Source: Saccharothrix sp. HUAS TT1
GTDB taxonomy: Bacteria; Actinomycetota; Actinomycetes; Mycobacteriales; Pseudonocardiaceae
NCBI RefSeq assembly: GCF_040744945.1
Contig: NZ_CP160453.1
Coordinates: forward strand, 7,874,001-7,938,000
Direction: 5' to 3'
Length of the DNA: 64,000 bases
Shown here: in pieces, positions 52,462-60,192 of the stretch
How positions within the stretch are numbered: the stretch's first letter is position 1
Layout: the number at the start of each line of letters is the position of its first letter
Program-made: the position numbers and the translations under genes
The notes under the pieces: generated by a model
The model's database searches: none
The model's input: only the letters and a program-made list of their open reading frames with translations
Told to the model about the DNA's origin: nothing

Positions 52462-53612
52462 TGCTGACCGACGGCGAGCTGACCGTGCTGGGCCTGCTCC
52501 TCGAACAACCCCGCCACGGGTACGACCTGGAGCGGGTGATCGAGGAGCGCGGCGTGCGCAACTGGACCGCGCTCGGCTTCTCCTCGATCTACTACGTGCT
52601 CGACAAGCTGGCCAAGCGCGGCCTGGTCGAGCCGACCGGCCCGCCGCCGTCCGGGAAGGCGCGCAGCACGTTCCGCGTCACGCCGGAGGGCCGTGACCTG
52701 TGCCTCGCCGCCACCCGGGACGCCCTGGAGGAACTGACCCCGGCGCACGCGCGCGTGCTGATCGCCATGGCCAACAGCCCCGCCCTGCCGGACGCGGAGG
52801 TCGCGGCCGGGCTGTCCCGTCGGCTGGACGCGGTGCGGGACCGGCTCGCGGAGGTCCGGGCGACCCGGTCCCGGCAGGAGCCGCTGCCGCCGGCGGCGTC
52901 GGCGATCTTCGACTACGGCGAGGCCCTGCTCAGCGCGGACATCGGCTGGACCGAGCGCGCGCTCGGCTCGTTCATAGAGGAGGACGCGGTGGAGAAGTAC
53001 GACGTCAAGAAGGCGCACAAGGAGCTGTACGCGCCGCCGTCGACCGACTTCACCGCGGTGGAGGTGCCCGAGTTCCGGTACATCGCGGTCGACGGCCGGG
53101 GCGACCCCAACGAGTCGGCCGAGCACGCGCACGCGGTGGAGGCGCTGTACGGGGTGGCCTACGCGCTGAAGTTCACCTCGAAGAAGGAACTGGGTCGCGA
53201 CTTCGTCGTCGGGCCGCTGGAGGGGCTGTGGCGGGCGGACGACCCCGCCGACTTCGTCACGCGGCGCAAGGACGCGTGGGAGTGGACGATGATGATCAGC
53301 CGACCCGACTGGATCACCGACGACCTGGTCCGGGCCGCCGTCGAGCAGGTCGCGCGGAAGAAGGACAACCCGGCGCTCGCCGCGCTCCGGCCGCTCACCC
53401 TCACCGAGGGGACGTGCGTGCAGATCCTGCACGTCGGGCCCTACGACGACGAGGGCCCCACGCTGCGCCGACTGCACCACGAACACCTGCCCGCCCACGG
53501 CCTGACCTTCAACGGCGACCACCACGAGATCTACCTCGGCGACCCCCGTCGCACCGCCCCCGCCAAGCTGCGGACCGTGCTGCGGCAACCGGTTCGACCC
53601 GCGGAGGTTTGA
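52461..53612 (+). CDS. PadR-family regulator fused to GyrI-like domain
   Basis: A 383-residue fusion. Residues 1-175 form a PadR winged helix plus C-terminal helices (HGYDLERVIEERGVRNWTALGFSSIYYVLDKL). Residues 185-383 form a GyrI-like (SOUL/GyrI-type) domain with FTAVEVPEFRYIAVDG, VYAL-like YALKFTSKKE, the WEWTMMISRPDWI strand and a C-terminal HVGPYDDEGPTL and HHEIYLGDPRR. GyrI-like domains bind small molecules, and some hydrolyse cyclopropane alkylators. Fusion to PadR suggests a ligand-gated repressor or a self-regulated detoxifier. Probably transcribed from its own promoter divergent from the propeller gene. Confidence 0.9.
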   Translation: MLTDGELTVLGLLLEQPRHGYDLERVIEERGVRNWTALGFSSIYYVLDKLAKRGLVEPTGPPPSGKARSTFRVTPEGRDLCLAATRDALEELTPAHARVLIAMANSPALPDAEVAAGLSRRLDAVRDRLAEVRATRSRQEPLPPAASAIFDYGEALLSADIGWTERALGSFIEEDAVEKYDVKKAHKELYAPPSTDFTAVEVPEFRYIAVDGRGDPNESAEHAHAVEALYGVAYALKFTSKKELGRDFVVGPLEGLWRADDPADFVTRRKDAWEWTMMISRPDWITDDLVRAAVEQVARKKDNPALAALRPLTLTEGTCVQILHVGPYDDEGPTLRRLHHEHLPAHGLTFNGDHHEIYLGDPRRTAPAKLRTVLRQPVRPAEV

Positions 53613-53636
53613 AGTTCGGCGAACCGGGGAACCGGT

Positions 53637-53662
53637 ACGTCGCCGGCGACCGCCGGCGACGT
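53637..53662 (+). terminator. Stem-loop terminator
   Basis: A perfect 11-bp stem (ACGTCGCCGGC and its complement) with a 4-base loop lies 24 bases after the PadR-GyrI stop. Confidence 0.75.
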
Positions 53663-53702
53663 GGTCCGCGGGTGGTGTTGCCGCGTTGCTCGAGGGGCGG
53701 AA

Positions 53703-54071
53703 TTGAGTCTGCATCTTGCCGGTGACGGTGTGGTCGTGTCGCTCAAGCGGCTGGAGTCCGCTTCGGTGCTGGTCGTGCGGGGGTGCGTGGACGCCGGGTC
53801 GGTCCACGTCCTGCGGGAGCAGGTGAACACGGCGTTGGGGGGTCCGGAGGACGTGGTGGTGGACCTCAGCGACGTCTCCTTCTTCTCGTCGGCGGGCGCG
53901 ATGGCGCTGGCGTCGGCGGGCAAGCGGGGCAGGTTGCACGTGGTCGTGACCCCGGTGATCCGCGAAGTGCTGCGCAAGGTGGGCGTGGCCGACTCGCTGG
54001 ACCTGCACGACTTCCCGGCGGAAGCCGAGGAGGCGGCCGCCTCCGCGCGTCCGCTGCTGCTCGTCGGCTGA
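53703..54071 (+). CDS. STAS-domain protein (anti-anti-sigma factor-like)
   Basis: A 122-residue STAS domain with VVSLKRLESASVLVVRGCVDAGSV, the core strand VVVDLSDVSFFSSAGAMAL and Ser at the phosphorylation position (FFSSAG). The TTG start at 53703 follows GAGGGG at 5 bases; no better ATG or GTG exists, so it is a rare start. A strong terminator follows. No partner kinase is adjacent. Confidence 0.75.
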   Translation: MSLHLAGDGVVVSLKRLESASVLVVRGCVDAGSVHVLREQVNTALGGPEDVVVDLSDVSFFSSAGAMALASAGKRGRLHVVVTPVIREVLRKVGVADSLDLHDFPAEAEEAAASARPLLLVG

Positions 54072-54075
54072 CGCC

Positions 54076-54112
54076 CCGGCCCGGCCGCGCCACCCCGGCG
54101 CGGCCGGGCCGG
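54076..54112 (+). terminator. Stem-loop terminator
   Basis: A perfect 16-bp GC stem (54076-54091 with 54097-54112) and 5-base loop lies just after the STAS stop. Confidence 0.85.
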
Positions 54113-54171
54113 GAATTGTCGGTGCCCCTCGCTAGCGTTGATCCCAGTTCACGCGAAGAGGGAGCGAGCCC

Positions 54172-55596
54172 ATGTCTGCCACGACCTACCTGGAGCTGTC
54201 CGAAGCGGGCGGTGGCGCGCACAAGTTCTACGAGGTGCGGGTCGCCGACACCGAGGTCACCATCACCTTCGGGCGCATCGGGGAGCAGGGTCAGGTCCGG
54301 CACGCGACGTTCGCCGACCACGCCAAGGCGGTCAAGGCGGCCGAGAAGAAGATCGGCGAGAAGGTCCGCAAGGGCTACGCGCCCGCCGTCAAGGGGGCGC
54401 GCGGGCGCCGGGCGGTGAGCAGGCGGCAGATCGTCAGCACCCGGTCCACCGCCAACCAGGCGCCGGTGCTGTGGCGGTTCGCCTCCGGCGCGCCCGCGTT
54501 CGGCATCTTCATCGGCGAGGACCACGCCTGGGTCGGCAACGAGAAGGGCGACGTCTACACCCTCACCCACGACGGCCGGGTCACCGGGCGGTTCGGCCTG
54601 CCCGACGCCGTCAAGTGCATCGTGGCCGACGACTTCTGGATCTACGCGGGGTGCGACGACGGCCAGGTGTACGACCTGGGCGCGAAGGTGCCCCGGGTGG
54701 CCTACGAGATCGCCGACGACGTCGACATCTACTGGCTCGACATCCACGACGGCGTGCTCGGCGTGTCCGACCGGCAGGGCCGGGTGACGGTGGTGGACCA
54801 CGAGGACGAGTTCCAGTGGTCGTGCCCGTCCACCGGCGACGGCGGCTGGATGGTGCGCTGCTCGGACGAGGGCGTCTTCCACGGCCACTCGCGCGGCGTC
54901 ACGCACTACACCGGTCGTGGCCACCGGGCCTGGCACGCCGACACTGCGGGCGAAGTGCTGTTCGGCTGGCAGGAGCGCACCGAGGTCTTCGCGGGCACCA
55001 GCCGGGGCCGGGTGCACCGGTTCGCCAAGGCGGACGGCCGCGAGACGGCCTCCTACCGCTGCGACGCGGCCGTGTTCTCCTGCGCGACCTCGCCCGACGG
55101 CGAGTTCGTCTTCGCGGGCGACAACCAGTCCTCGGTCTACTGCTTCGCCGCCGACGGCACCCGGCTGTGGAAGCTCGCCACCGGCTGCGGCTCGGCGTAC
55201 TCCATGCAGTACCGCGACGAACGGCTCTACCTGGTGACGACGGACGGCTCGCTGGCGTGCCTGGACGCCAGCCCGGCCGCCGTGCGGGCGGCCGAGCAGG
55301 GTCAGCTGCCCGCGCGCCAGGACATCAAGGCGGGGCACCTCGACCGCGTCGAGCCGACCGCCGAGGTCGAGGTGGTCTCGCACGTCGCGCCCGGCGAGGG
55401 CGTCGTGGTCGAGTGCGTGCAGGAGGGCGGCCGGGTCCGGGTCCACGTCGTCTCGGACGGCTACCACCGCTCGTGGGGCGTGCAGTTCCCGAAGAACATC
55501 CGCGTGCCCGGCGCCCGCTACCTGGTCTCCGAGGTGGTCACGTCGGCGGGTGGCTCGTTCTACCGCACCCGCGGCGAGATCAAGCGCCTCCGCTGA
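54172..55596 (+). CDS. WGR-domain protein with beta-propeller
   Basis: A 474-residue protein. Residues 5-70 form a WGR domain (FYEVRVADTEVTITFGRIGEQGQ), known from PARP1 and MolR and associated with nucleic-acid binding. Residues 90-385 contain repeated propeller blades (AWVGNEKGDVYTLTHDG, VFAGDNQSSVYCFAADGTRLW) of PQQ/WD40-like type, and a C-terminal beta domain follows. There is no signal peptide. A cytoplasmic DNA-associated sensor or scaffold is plausible; function is unknown. GAGGGA site. Confidence 0.85.
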   Translation: MSATTYLELSEAGGGAHKFYEVRVADTEVTITFGRIGEQGQVRHATFADHAKAVKAAEKKIGEKVRKGYAPAVKGARGRRAVSRRQIVSTRSTANQAPVLWRFASGAPAFGIFIGEDHAWVGNEKGDVYTLTHDGRVTGRFGLPDAVKCIVADDFWIYAGCDDGQVYDLGAKVPRVAYEIADDVDIYWLDIHDGVLGVSDRQGRVTVVDHEDEFQWSCPSTGDGGWMVRCSDEGVFHGHSRGVTHYTGRGHRAWHADTAGEVLFGWQERTEVFAGTSRGRVHRFAKADGRETASYRCDAAVFSCATSPDGEFVFAGDNQSSVYCFAADGTRLWKLATGCGSAYSMQYRDERLYLVTTDGSLACLDASPAAVRAAEQGQLPARQDIKAGHLDRVEPTAEVEVVSHVAPGEGVVVECVQEGGRVRVHVVSDGYHRSWGVQFPKNIRVPGARYLVSEVVTSAGGSFYRTRGEIKRLR

Positions 55597-55615
55597 GCCG
55601 GTGGTGGCGGCGCCG

Positions 55616-56080
55616 TCACCACCTCCAGTGCTGACTCCGGTCACCCGGCGCGCAGGCCGCCACCCCGACCGCCTCCAGCGGCCCCCGGCCGGTCAGGCAC
55701 TGGCCGGGGTGGGCGGCGTTCTCCAGCAGCCGGGAGCCGTCCGGCCGCGGGTGCGCCACCCAGGACTGGCTCGGCGCGCCGATGCACTCCAGCACCAGGA
55801 CCTCCGCCGAGGGCGCCGTGAGACAACCGGCGGCCTGCCGGCTGGTCACGGTGAGGTACTGCCCGTCGTCCGACGTGTGCACCCGCCACTCCTGCTCCGG
55901 CCCACCGGACCTGGGCCGCAGCTCGACCACCCCGCCGGCGGCGTCGACCGACAACGCCATCCCCGGCGTCCCGACGCTGCCGATCACCACCTCGTCGGAG
56001 GCGAAGGCGGCGGGCCCGGGCACGGCGGCGGTCAGGGCTGTCAGCAGCAGTGCGGCCAAGGCCGTCGGCAGTGCTCGCAT
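55616..56080 (-). CDS. Secreted ricin-type beta-trefoil lectin
   Basis: A 154-residue exported protein with signal peptide to about 25 and one beta-trefoil domain with QXW-like repeats (QEWRVHT, QSWVAHP, QHWRW) and paired cysteines. Ricin-type lectins bind galactose, xylan or other sugars. GGGGAGGA precedes the ATG. Alone it may be a binding accessory for secreted glycosidases. Confidence 0.85.
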   Translation of the reverse strand: MRALPTALAALLLTALTAAVPGPAAFASDEVVIGSVGTPGMALSVDAAGGVVELRPRSGGPEQEWRVHTSDDGQYLTVTSRQAAGCLTAPSAEVLVLECIGAPSQSWVAHPRPDGSRLLENAAHPGQCLTGRGPLEAVGVAACAPGDRSQHWRW

Positions 56081-56295
56081 GGTGGTCCTCCCCCTGCCTG
56101 GATGTCGCACGAACCCATTACCGCACACCACAGCCATCACGATCGGGCGGTTGTGCCGCCCCGTGCGGTGACGGTCGGCGCGGCCCTCGACCCGACGCCA
56201 ACGCCGACAACTGTGCCGCTCGTCACGTGAAGTCACGAACCGGCACCCGGTCTCCATCTCGTGGTCATCACCGACGAGCGAGGGGAACGGGAACG

Positions 56296-57049
56296 ATGAG
56301 CGCACACCACATCGTGGTCCTGGAAGCTGGTTACGCGGGCACGGCGGCGGCGGTTCAGCTCGCGGCCCGGCTCAAGGGGCGCGACGGCGGCGGAGATCGC
56401 CGAGCGGCACCCGGAGCTGACCGTCGTGCTGCTGGGGCGGGGCGAACCCGGTGCGACCATGGCGGCGAAGCCCAGGGCGTACCTCCAGGGCGCGCTCGAC
56501 CGCTTGGGCGTGGTGGTGCGCGCCGGTGTCGAAGCGGTCCGGGTGCTGCCGGACGGCGTCGCCCCGGCGGGCGGGGAGCACGTCGCCGCCGACGTGGTCC
56601 TGTGGACGGGCGGCACGCGGGTGCCGTCGCCGGCCGCCGGGCTGACCGTCGACGAGCGCGGGCGCGTGGTCACCGACGCCGTGCTGCGGTCGGCGTCGCA
56701 CCCGGACGTGTACGCCGTGGGTGACGCCGCCGCGATCCGCCAGGGCTACGGCGTCTTGCACGGCACCTGCCAGGCGGGATGCCGACCGGTGTGCACGCCG
56801 CCGTGTCGATCGTCCGCGCGTTGCGGGGCAAGCGCCCCAGGCCGTTCCGCTTCGGCTACCACCACACGCCGGTCAGCCCGGGCCGGGCTGACGCGGTGGT
56901 GCAGTTCACGCGTCCCGACGACAGCCCCCGCCGCGGTCGGCTTCGACTTCGACGGCGACGGCCGGATCACCGCCCTCCACAACGTGGCCAACCCGGACAA
57001 GCTCGGGGCGGTCGGCGGAGGGGTGGCGCACGACGTCCGGACGCGGTGA
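56296..57049 (+). pseudogene. Decayed NADH dehydrogenase (type II-like) joined to SigJ-type tail
   Basis: From ATG 56296 the sequence begins like an FAD oxidoreductase (HIVVLEAGYAGTAAAVQLA; the usual GAGYAG has become EAGYAG). Near 56385 it shifts frame and jumps over about 130 residues to IAERHPELTVVLLGRG, then continues to YAVGDAAAIRQGYGVLHGTCQ. It shifts again to MPTGVHAAVSIVRALRGKRP and once more near 56930 to VGFDFDGDGRITALHNVANPDKL, the C-terminal signature of ECF sigma factors of the SigJ type. At least two frameshifts and a deletion are needed, so it is a pseudogene, possibly a fusion of two neighbouring genes. Confidence 0.82.
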
Positions 57050-57104
57050 GCCGGACGTGACCCGCCCGGCCGATTGACCGCGGTCCGGACCACCCCCACG
57101 CTGA

Positions 57105-57120
57105 GTGAGAGCGCTCTCAC
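57105..57120. promoter_or_regulatory. LacI-type palindromic operator
   Basis: GTGAGAGCGCTCTCAC is a perfect 16-bp palindrome 36-51 bases before the GH128 ATG. It keeps the GAGCGCTC core of the CebR box but differs in the flanks, so it may be read by a paralogous regulator. Confidence 0.8.
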
Positions 57121-57155
57121 AGCACGGTCCCGGTCGAACCTGGAGGACGAGGCGC

Positions 57156-57977
57156 ATGCGCGGACTGCTCGCCCTGACCCTGGCGGTGCTCACCGCCGCC
57201 GGCCTGCTCACCGCCCCGGCTGCCGTCGCGACCACCCCGGCTGCGGCCCTCGCGACCAAGAAGGGCGTGAGCGTCAACAACCACCCCGGCGTCACCGCCG
57301 CGCTCACCGACGTGCGGGCCGGCTGGTACTACACCTGGGCGTCCGACACCCAGGGCGTCACCACCCCGCCCGGCGTCGAGTTCGTGCCGATGATCTGGGG
57401 CGCGGGCGCGGTGACCGACGCCCAGCTCGGCCGGGCCAGGTCGCTGGGCACCACCCTGCTCGGCTTCAACGAGCCGGACATGGCGGGCCAGGCGAACATG
57501 TCGGTCGAGCAGGCGCTGTCGCTGTGGCCGCGGTTGCAGGCCACCGGGATGCGGCTCGGCGCGCCCGCCGTCGCGTTCGGCGGCGACCGGGCGGGCGGTT
57601 GGCTCGACCGGTTCATGAGCGGGGCCGCCGCGCGCGGCTACCGGGTCGACTTCATCCCGCTGCACTGGTACGGCAGCGACTTCTCCACCGCCGCCACCGG
57701 GCACCTCCAGAGCTACCTCCAGGCCGTCCACAACCGCTACCGCAAGCCGATCTGGCTCACCGAGTACGGCCTGATCGACTTCACCGGCCCGCAGCCGAGG
57801 TACCCGGACCAGGCCAGGCAGTCCGACTTCGCCCGGCGCTCCGGCGCCATGCTCAACGGCCTGCCGTTCGTCGAGCGGTTCGCGTGGTTCTCGCTGTCCA
57901 CCCGCACCACCCCGACCGGCCTCTACGACGGGACCACGCCCAACGCCACCGGCGTGGCCTACCGATCCCTCGCCTGA
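57156..57977 (+). CDS. Secreted GH128 endo-beta-1,3-glucanase
   Basis: A 273-residue exported clan GH-A enzyme with signal peptide to about 26 and the catalytic pattern of GH128: WYYTWASDT, acid/base Glu in LLGFNEPDM and nucleophile Glu in WLTEYGLID, with FIPLHWYG between. It should cut laminarin or fungal wall beta-1,3-glucan. ATG 57156 has GGAGG. The thaumatin-like gene begins 13 bases after its stop, so the two are an operon under the 16-bp palindrome. Confidence 0.9.
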   Translation: MRGLLALTLAVLTAAGLLTAPAAVATTPAAALATKKGVSVNNHPGVTAALTDVRAGWYYTWASDTQGVTTPPGVEFVPMIWGAGAVTDAQLGRARSLGTTLLGFNEPDMAGQANMSVEQALSLWPRLQATGMRLGAPAVAFGGDRAGGWLDRFMSGAAARGYRVDFIPLHWYGSDFSTAATGHLQSYLQAVHNRYRKPIWLTEYGLIDFTGPQPRYPDQARQSDFARRSGAMLNGLPFVERFAWFSLSTRTTPTGLYDGTTPNATGVAYRSLA

Positions 57978-57990
57978 CCCCGGAGGAGCG

Positions 57991-58731
57991 ATGCGCAGGT
58001 TCCTGGCCGCCGCGATCACCGTGATCGCCGCCCTCGCCGTCGTCACGCCGGTCTCCGCCGCCGCTGCCGACCACACGGTCACCTTCGTCAACCGCTCCGG
58101 CCGCGCGGTCTGGGTCGGCAGCACGGTCAACGCCGACGGCTCCCGCGCGCTGACCGGCCTGCCCACCCTGCGCGACGGCCAGTCCGCGACGATCACCATC
58201 CCGGAGTCGGCCGCACCGGGCCACTGGCGCGGCAAGTTCTTCGCCCGCCAGGACTGCGCCGGCACGGCCGGCAGCACGTTCCGCTGCCGGGTCGGCGACT
58301 GCGGCCCGCTGCCCGACCGCTGCACCACGGGCGAGCGGCCGGCGAGCCTGGCGGAGTTCAACTTCGACCGCGGCGACTGGCTCGCGCCCTGGTACAACGT
58401 CAGCTACGTCAACGCCTTCTCGCTGCCGATCACCATCGAGGCGCGCGACGGCGTGACGCCACCGGGCTCCACCGAGTGCACGGCGGTCGGCTGCCCGGAG
58501 GACCTGCTCCCCCACTGCCCGCCGGAGAACCTGACCCGGTGGGCCGACGGCAGGCCGATGCTGTGCACCAACCCGAACCGCGACGCCAGGACCGCCTACA
58601 GCGACGCCCTGTCCTCCCGCTGCCCGAAGGCGTACGCGTGGTCCCGCCACGACACCGAGCCGGGCAACCAGGTGGTCCGCCAGTGCCGCCAGTGCACCGG
58701 CTTCACCGTCACCTTCCACCCGGTCGCCTGA
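57991..58731 (+). CDS. Secreted thaumatin-like protein
   Basis: A 246-residue exported protein, signal peptide to about 25, with the thaumatin pattern: HTVTFVNRSGRAVWVGS at the start, GKFFARQDCAG, CRVGDCG, an acidic cleft region SLAEFNF, YNVSYVNAFSLPITIE and CPKAYAWSRHD near the end. About 14 cysteines fit the disulfide-rich fold. Plant thaumatin-like proteins bind or cleave beta-1,3-glucan; pairing with GH128 suggests synergistic attack on fungal walls. Thaumatin-like proteins are uncommon in bacteria. Confidence 0.9.
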   Translation: MRRFLAAAITVIAALAVVTPVSAAAADHTVTFVNRSGRAVWVGSTVNADGSRALTGLPTLRDGQSATITIPESAAPGHWRGKFFARQDCAGTAGSTFRCRVGDCGPLPDRCTTGERPASLAEFNFDRGDWLAPWYNVSYVNAFSLPITIEARDGVTPPGSTECTAVGCPEDLLPHCPPENLTRWADGRPMLCTNPNRDARTAYSDALSSRCPKAYAWSRHDTEPGNQVVRQCRQCTGFTVTFHPVA

Positions 58732-58823
58732 CCCCGACCGCCTGACCCCGACCGCGACATCACCGGAAGCGACGAGCGGACAACCCGCTCACCAGGCCCG
58801 GCCGGGCGCGATGATGGACCGCG

Positions 58824-60192
58824 ATGAGTGCCGACGCAGCGTCGAGACGGCCGCGGGGCGCCCGGCAACGGGGCGCACCCGCGGTCGGCGTGCCGCTGAA
58901 CGCCGTGGAGGACCCGTTCGCCCTGGAGGTCCACCGGCCGGTCGCGCTCGACGGCGCGCACGGGCTGCCCGAGCTGACGACCTACGTGCCGCGGGCCCAC
59001 GACCACCGCTTGGCCGGGCTGGTCACCCAGGCCGCCGACGGCGCCGGCGCGATCGCGGTGCTGGTCGCCGAGTCCTCGGCGGGCAAGACCCGGGCCTGCT
59101 GGGAAGCCCTCGCCCCGCTGCGCGCGGCCGGCGGCTGGCGGCTGTGGCACCCCGACCCCACCCGCCCCGACGTCCTGCTGCGCGAGCTGGACCGGGTCGC
59201 GCCCCGCACGGTCGTCTGGCTCGACGAGACCCAGAACTACCTGGACACCCGGGACGGCCAACGCGTCGCCGCCGCGCTGCGCGCCCTGCTCACCGACCGG
59301 GACCGCGCGCCGGTGCTCGTCCTGGGCACCCTGTGGCCGCGGCACCACGACGCCCTCACCCGCGAGCACGGGTCGCCGGTGCGGAGCCTGCTGGACGGCG
59401 CGGTCGTCCCGGTGCCCGCCGCCTTCACCGACGTCGACCTGGTCGCCGTGACCCGCGCCGCCCGCACCGACCCGCGCCTGGCGTGGGCGGTCGAGCACGC
59501 CGCCGACGGCCGCGTCACCCAGCACGTGGCGGGCGGACCCGAGCTGCTGACCAGGTTCCACACCGCGCCGCCCGCCGCCAGGGCCCTCATCGAGGTCGCG
59601 ATGGACGCCCGCCGCCTCGGCCACGACGCCGCGCTGCCGCTGCCGCTGCTGCGCCACGCCGCGGCCGCCTACCTCACCGACCTCCAGCTGGCCGACCTCG
59701 GCGACGACTGGCTCGACCAGGCCCTGGCCTACGCCACCCGCCCCGCCAAGGGCGCGCCCGGCCCGCTCACCCGGATCACCGCCCGCCGCACCCGCCGGGC
59801 GACGCCCACCGGCGGTCCGCCCGACTACCGGCTGGCCGACTACCTCGACCAGTGGGGCCGCGCCCACCGCGGCCACGTCACGCCCGGCATCGACTTCTGG
59901 ACCGCCGCCGCCGACCACGCCCGTCCCGCCGACCAGTCGGCGCTCGCGCGGCTCGCGTGGAGCCGCGGCCTGTACCGGGACGCCGCGCAGCTCCACCGCA
60001 ACGCCGCCGCGCGGGGCGATCCGCGCGCCGCGCGGCTGCTGGTCGAGCAGGTGGGCGCGCTGCACCCCGACGACACCCGGCCGGCGCGCTGGGCGGCCGC
60101 CCAGGACCTCGTCCTCGACACCGAGCTGGTGGCGAGGACGATCCCGGTCCTGCACCGCGGGGGCGCGGACGTCACCGCCCTGGCCCCGACGA
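58824..60192 (+). CDS. STAND-like ATPase/repeat protein, N-terminal part (frameshift-split)
   Basis: Reads in frame from ATG 58824 to about 60190, then the coding pattern continues in another frame (next entry). It has a P-loop ATPase with Walker A VAESSAGKT (81-89), Walker B TVVWLDETQ (129-137) and a LGTLWP sensor-like strand, then helical repeats. The family looks like actinomycete proteins with an N-terminal ATPase and many 34-residue repeats. Reading on in this frame gives an Arg/Gly-rich stretch ending at 60977, typical of wrong-frame translation. The start has only a weak ribosome site. Confidence 0.75.
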
